A stretch of 64,000 nucleotides of DNA from Alicyclobacillaceae bacterium (GTDB lineage: Bacteria > Bacillota > Bacilli > Kyrpidiales > Kyrpidiaceae). Shown here piece after piece: positions 56,425 to 64,000 of this stretch; position 1 is the stretch's first letter, and every line of letters starts with the position of its first letter. Both the position numbers and the translations under genes were made by a program. The notes below the pieces were generated by a model. The model saw only the letters and a list, made by a program, of their open reading frames with translations. It had not been told where the DNA came from and ran no database searches. The stretch spans positions 62,001 to 126,000 of the forward strand of contig JASBVN010000004.1 in assembly GCA_029961045.1 (NCBI GenBank), written 5' to 3'.

Positions 56425-57324
56425 ATGGCGACAATTCAATGGTATCCGGGACACATGGCGAAGGCTCGGCGGGAGGTCGGGGAGAGAATCCGCCAGGTGG
56501 ATGTGGTCATGGAATTGGTGGACGCCCGCATCCCGTCGGCGAGCCGCAACCCGGTCCTTCACGAATTGATCGGCGATCGCCCGCGATTGGTGGTGTTGAC
56601 CCGGGAAGACATGGCGGATCCGCAGATGACAAACCTGTGGATCCGCTTCTTTGAAGACCGGGGATGGCAGGCGGTCGCCGTGGACGCCCAAAGGGGGAGG
56701 GGCCTGGGCCGGATCGCCCCCGCGGTGCGGAAATTGGCGGCTCCCGCGGTGGAGCGGTGGCGGCGCCGGGGAGTGCGGAACCGGCCGGTCCGGGCCATGA
56801 TCCTGGGGATTCCCAACGTCGGAAAGTCGTCGTTGATCAATCGCCTGGCGGGGCGCACGGCGGCCAAAACCGGGGACCTTCCCGGCGTCACGAGAAGCCA
56901 GCAGTGGATCCGGGTGGGCGGCGATTTCGAATTGTTGGATACCCCGGGCATTTTGTGGCCGAAGTTCGAAGACCCCGAAACGGGATTGTTGTTGGCGGCC
57001 ACCGGGGCGATCAAAGAGGAGATTCTGCCGGTGGAAGAAGTCGCCTTGTTCATTTTGGAGCGGTTGCGGGCGGACTACCCGCTTCCGCTGGAGGAGCGGT
57101 ACGGTCCTTTGCCCGGGGCCCGCGAGGAGTGGCTTGCGGCCGTCGGGCGCAGGCGGGGGCTGTTGTTGCCCGGGGGCGAGGTCCATATTCGGGGAGCGGC
57201 GGAGTTGATCTGCCGCGAATTTCGCTCAGGCCGCCTGGGAAGGGTGACGTTGGAGCGCCCTCCCGCTTCAAATGGAGGAGAGAAGAACCGTCCGCCGAAT
57301 TTCGATCCGGGGGGAGGAGCATGA
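56425..57324 (+). CDS. rbgA: Ribosome biogenesis GTPase RbgA (YlqF)
   Basis: Circularly permuted GTPase needed for late 50S assembly with L6. The 299 residues start IQWYPGHMAKARREV and carry G1 IPNVGKSSLINRL, G2 GVTRSQQW, G3 DTPGILWPKF and an ANTAR-like C-terminal domain. The G4 motif, normally NKxD (LLNKAD in B. subtilis), reads LTREDMAD: both the Asn and the Lys are replaced, which should alter guanine recognition. ATG at 56425 follows GGGAGGG. It overlaps rnhB by 4 bp. Confidence 0.94.
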   Translation: MATIQWYPGHMAKARREVGERIRQVDVVMELVDARIPSASRNPVLHELIGDRPRLVVLTREDMADPQMTNLWIRFFEDRGWQAVAVDAQRGRGLGRIAPAVRKLAAPAVERWRRRGVRNRPVRAMILGIPNVGKSSLINRLAGRTAAKTGDLPGVTRSQQWIRVGGDFELLDTPGILWPKFEDPETGLLLAATGAIKEEILPVEEVALFILERLRADYPLPLEERYGPLPGAREEWLAAVGRRRGLLLPGGEVHIRGAAELICREFRSGRLGRVTLERPPASNGGEKNRPPNFDPGGGA

Positions 57325-58016
57325 TCGGGCGAAAGGGGCGGACACCGGGATTTCCGGCCGGCTGGGAATGGGAGCGGGAATGGTGGAGCCGGGGCCGGCT
57401 GCGGGTTGCCGGCGTCGACGAAGCCGGACGGGGGCCGCTGGCGGGTCCCGTGGTGGCCGCTGCGGTGGTCCTGCCGCCTGATTTCGATGTGGCGGGTCTC
57501 GGCGATTCGAAGCGGATGACGGCCAAACAGCGGGAGGAACAGTTCGCCCGCCTGTGCGAAGCGGCGACGGCGTGGCACGTCGCGGTGGTGGACGCCGGGA
57601 CGATCGATCGCCTCAACATATTAGAAGCCACCCGCCTGGCCATGCGGGAAGCCTTGGCGGGATTGGCCGGCCGGTGCGACGCTGCGCTGGTGGACGGTCT
57701 GCCGGTGCCGGATCTCCCCGTTCCGGCCCGGGCGATCGTCGGCGGAGACGCGCAATCGCCGAGCATTGCGGCGGCTTCGATTTTAGCGAAAGTCACGCGG
57801 GACCGCTTGATGATGGAATACGCAGAAAAATATCCGCAATACGGATTCGATCGGCACAAAGGGTACCCGACGGCAGCGCATCTGGAAGCCCTCCGGACGT
57901 ATGGCCCTTGTCCGATCCACCGCCGGAGCTTCCGTCCGGTGGCGGAGTGGCTCGGTAGCGGAGCCGGCCGGACTTGGCCGGAGGTCCCGGTGGGCAGGCC
58001 GCCCGGGAAGCAGTAA
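57321..58016 (+). CDS. rnhB: Ribonuclease HII
   Basis: Cuts RNA-DNA hybrids and single ribonucleotides in DNA. The 231 residues have the acidic site VAGVDEAGRGPLAGP, VDGLPVPD, and the signature SILAKVTRDRLM. A lead of about 30 residues (GWEWEREWWSRGR) precedes the first catalytic motif. ATG at 57321 follows GGGGAGGAG and overlaps rbgA. The C-terminal tail is proline- and glycine-rich. Confidence 0.95.
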   Translation: MIGRKGRTPGFPAGWEWEREWWSRGRLRVAGVDEAGRGPLAGPVVAAAVVLPPDFDVAGLGDSKRMTAKQREEQFARLCEAATAWHVAVVDAGTIDRLNILEATRLAMREALAGLAGRCDAALVDGLPVPDLPVPARAIVGGDAQSPSIAAASILAKVTRDRLMMEYAEKYPQYGFDRHKGYPTAAHLEALRTYGPCPIHRRSFRPVAEWLGSGAGRTWPEVPVGRPPGKQ

Positions 58017-58056
58017 AATGAAATTCGAGAAGCGGCTCGGCCGGGAGGGAAAAGCC

Positions 58057-59874
58057 GTGGCGAACCCGGAAAGAATGGCCGTACGCCGGCGCCGGTTGAT
58101 GCTGTTGATGACTTGCGTTGTCTTGTTGATCGGCGTCCTCGTCTACCGCCTCGTCCAATTGCAGCTGGTGGAAGGCGCTTCCTATAAAGAGCTGGCCGAC
58201 CGGAACCGGTTTGAAGTGCTCACTCGCCCCGCTCCCCGGGGAAGGATTTACGACCGGAATATGCAGCTTTTGGTCAGCAACCGGGCTTCCTTTGGGCTGT
58301 ATTGGGCGAACTTGAGCAGCGACGAAGAGCGGAAGCGGCGGATTGCCGAGCAGTTGGCTCCCGTTCTTCAGATGTCCGCCGACGAGATTTTAAAGAAGAT
58401 GAACGATGCCAATCTCGGGGCCATCTGGCGGCCGATTAAGAACGGTCTGACGGAGCAGCAGGTGGCCTATGTCTACGAACACGCCGCGGAACTGCCCGAC
58501 GTCCAGATCGTCTCCACCCCCGAGCGGGAGTATAAGGCCGGGACCCTGGCCGCCCACGTCATCGGTTATTTGAACTCGATCGACGAAAAACATTTGGAGG
58601 ATTATCTGAAGCGGGGGTATCGGCGGGACGAGAAGGTCGGACAGCAGGGCGTCGAAAAATCCTACGAACAAGATTTGCGCGGCCGGGACGGGGCCTTCCG
58701 GTTTATGGTCAACGCCGCCAACAAGCCGACGGCCAACATCCAGGCGATTCCCCCGGTGCCGGGAAACGACCTCGTGTTGACCATCGACGCCCGGATCCAA
58801 CAGGTGACCCAGCAAGCCTTGGCGGATCAGGTTCAGCGGCTCCGTTCCCAAGGGGTCCGGACGGCCGCGGCGGTGATGATGGAGGTCGAGACGGGGAAGA
58901 TTTTGGCCCTCGCCAGTTATCCCGAATATGATCCGGGATGGTTTGTCCGCGGCATTTCAGGGGCGGAATTGGAACAATTCATTCAGGCTGAAAAAAACCG
59001 GGTGATCCAGGATCCGGAGGTGCCCGGTTCAACGGCCAAACTGATTACCGCCATCGCGGCCCTTCAGGAAGGGATCATCACCCCGGCCTTGAAGATTTAC
59101 GACCCGGGATACATTCAAATTTCCAACGATATCATTCGGGACTGGCAAGTTCACGGGTGGGTGAACGTGGTCGACGCCATTCGGGAGTCTTGCGACACGT
59201 TCTTTTACCGGGTGGGTCTTTGGGCCAGCAAGTGGAAGCCGGGGATGTCCTACGCGGAATTGCAGCAGTGGGAGAACGGCGCCCGCACCGAGTGGATGAA
59301 ACGGTTTGAGCAGTACCAGAAGCAGTTCGGCCTCGGGGAACTGACCGGCATCGACCTGCCCAACGAAGTGCCCGGGTTTTTGGAAGACGACGGGCGGTTG
59401 CCGGTGGTCTACTATTCCGCCATCGGGCAGATGGAGCGATTCACGCCCATTGAGTTGGTGCAGTACACGGCGGCGATCGCCAACGGCGGCAAACGGATGG
59501 AACCCCATGTCGTAGATCGCGTTCTGGCTCCCGACGGCCGGACGGTTGTTCGCCGGATTGAGCCCAAAGTTCTCAACACCGTCCAAGTTTCTCCGGATGT
59601 GCTTCAGATTGTGCGGGAGGGGATGTACCAAGTCGCGAACCACCCTCGGGGCACGGCGTACGGGGCGTTTGCCGGCGCACCCTATAAGGTGGCGGGAAAG
59701 ACGGGGACGGCGGAGACCGGAATCCAGGGATTCGACAACTCCGTCTTCGTGGGATACGCTCCTTACGAACGGCCGGAGGTGGCGGTTGCGGTGATCGTGC
59801 CGGGAGGCGGTCACGGGGCGGATTCTGCCGTGATCGTCCGCAAAATGCTGGATGCGTATTTTGCCCGGCCGTGA
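58057..59874 (+). CDS. Class B penicillin-binding protein 2 (MrdA-like transpeptidase)
   Basis: Cell-wall cross-linking enzyme. The 605 residues include one N-terminal helix (LMLLMTCVVLLIGVLVYRLV), a dimerisation domain (PRGRIYDRNMQLL) and a transpeptidase domain with SxxK as STAK (Ser325-Lys328), the second motif as SCD (378-380, as in elongation-type PBP2) and KTG (548-550, VAGKTGTAE). The first motif is normally STFK. GTG at 58057 has GGGAGGGA 6 bases upstream; ATG at 58018 would add 13 residues with a poor site. No rodA or mreBCD lies nearby, and it breaks the rnhB-ylqG pair of Bacillus, so a spore-cortex or elongation role is open. Confidence 0.92.
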   Translation: MANPERMAVRRRRLMLLMTCVVLLIGVLVYRLVQLQLVEGASYKELADRNRFEVLTRPAPRGRIYDRNMQLLVSNRASFGLYWANLSSDEERKRRIAEQLAPVLQMSADEILKKMNDANLGAIWRPIKNGLTEQQVAYVYEHAAELPDVQIVSTPEREYKAGTLAAHVIGYLNSIDEKHLEDYLKRGYRRDEKVGQQGVEKSYEQDLRGRDGAFRFMVNAANKPTANIQAIPPVPGNDLVLTIDARIQQVTQQALADQVQRLRSQGVRTAAAVMMEVETGKILALASYPEYDPGWFVRGISGAELEQFIQAEKNRVIQDPEVPGSTAKLITAIAALQEGIITPALKIYDPGYIQISNDIIRDWQVHGWVNVVDAIRESCDTFFYRVGLWASKWKPGMSYAELQQWENGARTEWMKRFEQYQKQFGLGELTGIDLPNEVPGFLEDDGRLPVVYYSAIGQMERFTPIELVQYTAAIANGGKRMEPHVVDRVLAPDGRTVVRRIEPKVLNTVQVSPDVLQIVREGMYQVANHPRGTAYGAFAGAPYKVAGKTGTAETGIQGFDNSVFVGYAPYERPEVAVAVIVPGGGHGADSAVIVRKMLDAYFARP

Positions 59875-59929
59875 CGGGGCTTCCCGGAGATCACGGCGGC
59901 GGAGGAAGACGAAAAGGAGGAGGATCCTC

Positions 59930-61336
59930 ATGGATACGACAGGCCCGGTGCCTCCCGTCCGTCCGGTACAGGCCCCGGAACCTCTTCGCCCGTCCAAAAG
60001 GGAGGCGGAGGAGGCAGGGGACGGACATCCGGCTGAGCAAGGACGGGTTCGTCCGGGGGGAGGACGCGTCCCTGCGGCCGGGCGCCCCGTGTGGATTCCT
60101 CCCCCGCCGGCGGAAGGGGGCCGGGCAGAGGGAGAGCACCCGGCGGAAGCCGGGGCGGGACGGCTTCGCGCAGCCCCCGATGGGCTCGTTCACCTCCGCG
60201 ATGCGGGGTCCGGCGCTTTCGGCGCTGCCGGAGGGGAACCAACCCGGCCGTCCGGAGCCTTGACCGGGCCGTCCGGAGTTGGAAGTCCACCCGCGGGAGC
60301 GGTGTCTTTCCCTCCGGACCTGCTGGAGACCGTTCCCCCGGATGTCCGTCCCTCGTTTCTCAGATGGTGGGCCTCCCATTCGCCCGGTCCGGCGACGGCC
60401 CCGGTCGCCGCCGCTTTCGCTCGATGGGGGTGGCCTCTCGACGCGGTGTTCGTCCGGCGCCTGCACGATTTGTGGGCGGGCCCGCCCCTCCATGATTCCG
60501 TCCGGGTGATGACCGGATATCTCGCCGGGGGATCATGGGACCGTTCCGGCTTTCGGAACGAAAAAAAGGAGTTGTCGGCCAGGCTCTTGACCCGTCTGGA
60601 AGGATGGATCCGGCGCGCTTCGTCCTGGTTGGCGGGGGAGTCGCCGGTGGAAGCCGTCGCCCGGATCGTTCGGGAGGCGGAGAGGGATTCGGGAGTGGCC
60701 GTGCTCCGGGAATGGCTGCAGCGGTGTGTTTCGACACCCCGCTGGTGGGAAGCGGACGGCCCGCCGGCACCGCCCGGCCTAACGCCGGAGGATCCTGCAT
60801 CCGGGGAGACGGTCGCCCACCTCCTTCAGCGGTGGCGGTCGGCGTCCTCCGACCTTCCGGAGGATGTGGCTCGGGCCGCAGATCGAATCCTCACCGCCTT
60901 TGCGGTGGAAGCGGGACTGAAGGTCCAGGGAGGGGGGCAGCCGTGGGTGTACCAGTGCCTCTTTTGGCCACTTCTCGATCGCCCGGATGTCCGTTCGTCT
61001 GCACTCCACGTGTGGAGATGGGCGGGTCGCCCTCCGCAGCCGGAGGAAGGCGGAGTCACCCCGTATTTTCTGACTTGCCGCTGGCGGTTTCCGCACTTGG
61101 GACTGGTCGAGGTGGCCCTCGGAGTCACGGGAAAACGAGCCCGGTTGTACGTATTTGGCGAGGAAGGGAGAAGACCCCTGCTCGAATCCGCGGCTTGGGC
61201 GGAACTGCGGGAGGCCTTTGGGGCCATGGGATTGCATTTGGCGTCGGTAACCGTCAAACCGTTGGTCCGGGAGGAGGGCGTTCCTCCCCTGTCTCCGGAG
61301 GACTTGGGGTGGGGGCCGTGGGATCAGCGGGTTTAG
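59930..61336 (+). CDS. FliK-like protein of the YlqG family
   Basis: A 468-residue protein in the place of B. subtilis ylqG. The first 120 residues are low-complexity, rich in Pro, Gly, Ala and Arg. The end (about residues 375-440) has the pattern of the FliK C-terminal domain: FPHLGLVEVALGVTGKRARL, then a predicted helix (WAELREAFGAMGLHLASVTV). FliK measures hook length and switches FlhB; the next gene is a bare FlhB tail, which fits. No other flagellar gene is in the window. ATG at 59930 follows AAAAGGAGGAGG. Assignment is by pattern and context, not strong identity. Confidence 0.7.
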   Translation: MDTTGPVPPVRPVQAPEPLRPSKREAEEAGDGHPAEQGRVRPGGGRVPAAGRPVWIPPPPAEGGRAEGEHPAEAGAGRLRAAPDGLVHLRDAGSGAFGAAGGEPTRPSGALTGPSGVGSPPAGAVSFPPDLLETVPPDVRPSFLRWWASHSPGPATAPVAAAFARWGWPLDAVFVRRLHDLWAGPPLHDSVRVMTGYLAGGSWDRSGFRNEKKELSARLLTRLEGWIRRASSWLAGESPVEAVARIVREAERDSGVAVLREWLQRCVSTPRWWEADGPPAPPGLTPEDPASGETVAHLLQRWRSASSDLPEDVARAADRILTAFAVEAGLKVQGGGQPWVYQCLFWPLLDRPDVRSSALHVWRWAGRPPQPEEGGVTPYFLTCRWRFPHLGLVEVALGVTGKRARLYVFGEEGRRPLLESAAWAELREAFGAMGLHLASVTVKPLVREEGVPPLSPEDLGWGPWDQRV

Positions 61337-61361
61337 GCTTCAGCGAGGGGAGGAAATCCGG

Positions 61362-61778
61362 ATGGATGTCCAAAGCACTCCGCACGGCGCCGGAGAACAA
61401 GAGCCGCAGCGCTCCCTGCGCCCCCCCGTTCAAGCGGTGGCCTTGCGGTATGATCAAGGCAAAGACACCGCTCCCATCGTGGTGGCCGGTGGAACGGGGG
61501 CCCTGGCGGAGCGAATGATTCAGTTGGCCAGAGAGGCGGGAGTCCCGCTGGTGGAAGATCCGGATTTGGTGCGCTGGCTGATCCGCGTCCCCGCCGGAAC
61601 TGAGGTCCCTCCCATGTTGTACGAGGCGGTCGCTCGAGTGTTTGCTTTTCTTCTTCAGGCTGAGGCACAGGTCCGGGGCGCCGCCGGCGCGAAGACGGCG
61701 GGGGAAAGGGGAGACGGGGAGTGGGACGCTGGGCTCTCGGACAGTACGGAGAAGAACTGGCGGCGGGCTACCTCATGA
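61362..61778 (+). CDS. FlhB C-terminal-domain-like protein (YlqH)
   Basis: A 138-residue protein homologous to the cytoplasmic part of FlhB/EscU export switches: QAVALRYDQGKDTAPIVVAG, LAREAGVPLVEDPDL and VPAGTEVPPMLYEAV. The NPTH autocleavage motif that should stand just before AVALRYD is absent (the sequence reads RPPVQAVAL), and no membrane segment exists, so it is the post-cleavage domain alone. ATG at 61362 follows GGGGAGGA. Its last 58 bases overlap the YraN gene. Function unknown; in Bacillus ylqH follows ylqG in the same way. Confidence 0.87.
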   Translation: MDVQSTPHGAGEQEPQRSLRPPVQAVALRYDQGKDTAPIVVAGGTGALAERMIQLAREAGVPLVEDPDLVRWLIRVPAGTEVPPMLYEAVARVFAFLLQAEAQVRGAAGAKTAGERGDGEWDAGLSDSTEKNWRRATS

Positions 61779-62092
61779 GCCTCGGCTATGAAATCATTGT
61801 CCGCAACTGGCGCTGTTCTCTCGGAGAGATCGACCTGGTGTGTTGCGACGGAACGACGCTGGTCTTCGTCGAAGTGCGCACCCGGGCCTCGACCCGGATG
61901 GGAACGCCCGAGGAGTCTATCGACGGGAGAAAAAAACGGAAGCTCCATCATTTGGTTCAGGCGTTTTTGTTGTCTCCGGTGCGGCGCAAGTTGTGGACCC
62001 ATGACTACCGGGTCGATGTCGTCGCCGTCGAACTGGAGGCCGACAAAAAGACCGTCAGGCGCATTTCCCATATTCAAAACGCCCTGGAATAG
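61721..62092 (+). CDS. YraN family (UPF0102) endonuclease-like protein
   Basis: A 123-residue Holliday-junction-resolvase-fold protein. The PD-(D/E)xK-type core is visible in GEIDLVCCDGTTLVFVEVRTR (minus the last residue), with Glu, Asp, Glu and Arg in place of the usual lysine. The N terminus RWALGQYGEELAAGYL is normal. GTG at 61721 follows AAAGGGGAGACGGGGA and lies 58 bases inside the YlqH gene. Cellular role is not established for the family. Confidence 0.92.
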   Translation: MGRWALGQYGEELAAGYLMSLGYEIIVRNWRCSLGEIDLVCCDGTTLVFVEVRTRASTRMGTPEESIDGRKKRKLHHLVQAFLLSPVRRKLWTHDYRVDVVAVELEADKKTVRRISHIQNALE

Positions 62093-62116
62093 GGTGCGGA
62101 AAACGGAGGGTGTCAC

Positions 62117-62374
62117 GTGATTTACGCCGGTTTTGTGCTGTGTTTTCTACTCGGCGGAGCGGCGGGCTTTGCCGTCGGAGTGTGGTATTTGAAGAAACAG
62201 TTGCAGAAGATGCAAATGGACGAAAAACAAGTGTTGGCGGTGGCCCGCAGCATGGGGCTCAACCTCAATGCCAAGCAGCTCCAGACGGTGATGCGCCATA
62301 TGAAGCAGGCCTCGGCAAAGTCGGGCGGAAAAACGAAACCGAAAGACAAAGACCGGAATCGCCGGGCCAAGTGA
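62117..62374 (+). CDS. YneF family (UPF0154) small membrane protein
   Basis: An 85-residue protein with one N-terminal helix (YAGFVLCFLLGGAAGFAVGV) and a cytoplasmic part with DEKQVLAVARSMGLNLNAKQ, typical of YneF. The very basic tail (KTKPKDKDRNRRAK) extends the usual 70 residues. GTG at 62117 follows GGAGGG. Function unknown. It is convergent with gerAB, 40 bases apart, with no clear terminator. Confidence 0.85.
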   Translation: MIYAGFVLCFLLGGAAGFAVGVWYLKKQLQKMQMDEKQVLAVARSMGLNLNAKQLQTVMRHMKQASAKSGGKTKPKDKDRNRRAK

Positions 62375-62414
62375 CGCCGCACAGAGGAACAATCGGTCGC
62401 CCCGCCGTTCCGTT

Positions 62415-63506
62415 CTAGGGTGCGGAGGACCGGCCTGCGCGTGTGCGGATCCACTGGACAAAAACGGCGAGAAGGGGCACAAAGACGGCGGTGAAAGCAA
62501 AATAACCGAAGGCGACGTGCAGAATGAAATGTTGCAACTCGGCGATGTTTCGGACGAGAAACATGCTGCCCGTCCAAACGAGGGTAGCGGCACTCCAGAC
62601 GGCGGCTCTTTGGTGGCGCAAGTTGCACCACTCCCGGATGCTGTCGGAAAAGGTATAGTGGAAGAATGCGATTTTTAAAAACGTCGTGCTGACGACCCCC
62701 ATGACGTAAAGGGGGTCGAGCCGTTCCAGGAACTCCCCCAACCGGATGGACCGAACGACTTCCAGCACCGGGTAGGCGGTATAGGTGACGGTGGGCCCGA
62801 GGACCATCGAAATCGTCAACTCGACGATCACCCCGGTACCGGCGATGGAAGCCGCGGCGATGAACAGATCGCGGACGATAAACCGGCGCGGAACGGCCCG
62901 TCTCACTTGCAAGACCAGGAGGAATTCGGCGGAATAGGCCCACGGGACGATTCCGCTGCGCAAGATGGGACTCCACCCGTCGGCCAGAACCGGTTGAAGG
63001 CGGGAGAAATCGGCGTGTTGCATGGCCAGGAGGTAAAGAGCGAAGGAGATCCCGAATCCCAGGGGCGTGATGATTTCCGCCATTCGCCCCATGACTTCTA
63101 GACCCATGTAAACCGCGAAACAGACGGGAACCATAAACAGGCCGGTGATGATGAATTCCGGCGTATTCCATAACACGGTGGTGCCGATGAACAGGCCGAT
63201 TTCCCGAAGGACGATACATTCCGTTACGAAAATCCAAATCAGCATCGACAGGGAAACGAGCCGGCCCAGGCGCGGTCCGAAAGCGGTGTGCAATCCTTCG
63301 ATTAGGGATTGCTCCGGGAAGATCCGGACAAAGGCGGCGACCACGCCGGCCATGACGATCCCGCCCACGAGGAACAACAGCGCGGTGATCCAGCCGTCGC
63401 GCGTCACAAATTGCCCCACGGTGAAGGGCATCACCAGGATCCCCGTCCCGAGAATCAGCCAAGTGATCAGAAAGATGTACTGCGAGCGGGAGATTTGAGG
63501 GTTCAT
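62415..63506 (-). CDS. Spore germination permease, GerAB/GerKB family
   Basis: Inner-membrane germinant-receptor B subunit of the amino acid-polyamine-organocation superfamily, 363 residues with about ten helices. The start MNPQISRSQYIFLITWLILG is typical. GerA receptors need A and C subunits, and none is adjacent in this window, so it is an orphan B gene. ATG at 63506 follows GGGGGAGGA. A strong ribosome site and ATG also lie 100 bases upstream in another frame (see findings). Expression would be expected in the forespore. Confidence 0.9.
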   Translation of the reverse strand: MNPQISRSQYIFLITWLILGTGILVMPFTVGQFVTRDGWITALLFLVGGIVMAGVVAAFVRIFPEQSLIEGLHTAFGPRLGRLVSLSMLIWIFVTECIVLREIGLFIGTTVLWNTPEFIITGLFMVPVCFAVYMGLEVMGRMAEIITPLGFGISFALYLLAMQHADFSRLQPVLADGWSPILRSGIVPWAYSAEFLLVLQVRRAVPRRFIVRDLFIAAASIAGTGVIVELTISMVLGPTVTYTAYPVLEVVRSIRLGEFLERLDPLYVMGVVSTTFLKIAFFHYTFSDSIREWCNLRHQRAAVWSAATLVWTGSMFLVRNIAELQHFILHVAFGYFAFTAVFVPLLAVFVQWIRTRAGRSSAP

Positions 63507-63624
63507 CGATCGCGTCCTCCCCCAACCGTTCAAGATATTGGGCCGGCCGGATCGCGGCCGTCCTGTCGCGGTCCACGTTGTACAGAATGGCCACCGAAAA
63601 GATCATCTTAATCCTCCAAGCTCG

Positions 63625-63651
63625 AGTATGAAACGGCGCTTTGCGGCTTCA
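63625..63651 (-). promoter_or_regulatory. Possible sigma-G promoter for the GerAB-type gene
   Basis: On the minus strand TGAAGC (63646-63651) and CATACT (63625-63630) resemble the sigma-G -35 (TGAATA) and -10 (CATACTA) elements, though the 15-bp spacer is a little short. The start would be about 110 bases before the permease ATG. Confidence 0.3.
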
Positions 63652-63721
63652 AAACCAGGAGGACCCGAGCGGGCGGCGAAGGATTCGATCTGGAAATTAG
63701 TTTCGAAAAGGAGGAACCGCC

Positions 63722-64000
63722 GTGTACGCTCGGGTTCCCGGTGTAGGTCTAGTGGGCCTTGAAGCGCGGCTTGTCCACGTGGAAGTCAGTCTGGCGAACG
63801 GATTGCCCCGGTTTGAGATCGTAGGGCTTCCGGGGTCGGAGGTTCGGGAGGCCAAAGAGAGAGTCCGGGCTGCCGTTGAAAACAGCGGCTATCCATTTCC
63901 CCTCCGGAGAATCACCGCCAACCTCACTCCGGCCGATTGGCGCAAAGAAGGATCCGGTTGGGACTTGCCCCTGGCATTGTCCATCCTGGCAGCCGCCGGG
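63722..64000 (+). CDS. ComM/YifB family Mg-chelatase-like AAA protein, N-terminal part (3' end outside window)
   Basis: The first 93 codons of a YifB/ComM protein run off the window end. ComM is a branch-migration helicase that extends heteroduplex during natural transformation in Gram-negatives. Seen here is the Lon-like N-terminal domain: LEARLVHVEVSLANGLPRF, IVGLPGSEVREAKERVRAA, NLTPADWRKEGSGWDLPLA. GTG at 63722 follows AAAAGGAGG (63707-63715). The Walker motifs lie beyond base 64000. It is divergent from the GerAB gene; the gap 63507-63721 holds the possible promoters of both. Confidence 0.93.
   Translation, partial: MYARVPGVGLVGLEARLVHVEVSLANGLPRFEIVGLPGSEVREAKERVRAAVENSGYPFPLRRITANLTPADWRKEGSGWDLPLALSILAAAG

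Noticed and set aside
62122-63606. 494-codon minus-strand frame through the whole gerAB gene
   Set aside because: The GerAB frame has proper helices and the family start; the longer frame is Arg/His-rich beyond its first 33 codons. Only those first codons are kept, as a finding.

Overview
The window is 64 kb of vertebral chromosome from an endospore-forming Firmicute of the order Bacillales with a GC-rich genome (roughly 60% or a little more by eye). The spore-former call rests on a 26-residue SpoVM, a GerAB-type germinant permease and a gene order that follows Bacillus subtilis step by step: pyr genes, yloA-yloB-yloC-remA-gmk-rpoZ-coaBC-priA-def-fmt-rsmB-rlmN-prpC-prkC-rsgA-rpe-spoVM-rpmB-yloU-recG, then fapR-plsX-fabD-fabG-acpP-rnc-smc-ftsY-ylxM-ffh-rpsP-rimM-trmD-rplS-lepB-rbgA-rnhB-ylqG-ylqH. 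Frequent GTG and TTG starts behind strong Shine-Dalgarno sites fit a thermophilic or moderately thermophilic lineage such as Thermoactinomycetaceae or Alicyclobacillaceae, but that placement is inference.

Layout. 1-7581: tail of the pyrimidine biosynthesis operon (carA', carB, pyrK, pyrD, pyrF) ending in a cyclic amidohydrolase, not pyrE. 7827-9580: pyrimidine salvage pair cdd-pdp. 9650-10675: a lone GalT-like HIT protein. 10875-15429, minus strand: rqcH and a three-gene ABC-2 exporter, probably one transcript. 15565-33538: calcium ATPase, dapF, yicC and a long housekeeping run for nucleotide kinase, CoA, replication restart, translation start, 16S/23S methylation, the PrkC/PrpC signalling pair, ribosome assembly and SpoVM. 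33576-36471: rpmB (minus), an Asp23-family protein and recG. 36450-36895: a small convergent membrane-protein gene with a highly structured minus-strand leader. 36896-40694: the rsmD-coaD-ylbK-ylbL-ylbN-rpmF block, which in B. subtilis lies elsewhere. 40783-46498: FapR-controlled fatty-acid and phospholipid genes, then rnc. 47202-55714: smc-ftsY, ylxM-ffh, rpsP, rimM-trmD, rplS. 55807-64000: signal peptidase, RbgA, RNase HII, PBP2, two proteins that look like remnants of flagellar FliK and FlhB, YraN, YneF, a lone GerAB permease (minus) and the start of a ComM/YifB Mg-chelatase-like protein.

How it works together. The genes are tightly packed, often with 4-bp ATGA/GTGA/TTGA overlaps that imply translational coupling. 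Internal transcription signals that can be read include good sigma-A promoters before rqcH, ylbN and ylxM, a FapR operator sitting on the fapR start site, and intrinsic terminators after dapF, rpoZ, spoVM/rpmB, rpmF, acpP, rnc and rpsP.

No insertion sequence, prophage, CRISPR array, rRNA or tRNA gene was seen. I found no defence island or plainly novel multi-gene system; the best candidate for something undescribed is the three-hairpin, terminator-ending minus-strand RNA at 36691-36802 and the small membrane protein it precedes. Other departures from the usual Bacillales order are the amidohydrolase in place of pyrE, missing fakA, sdaA and khpA, the PBP2 gene between rnhB and ylqG, and the reduced flagellar-like pair.
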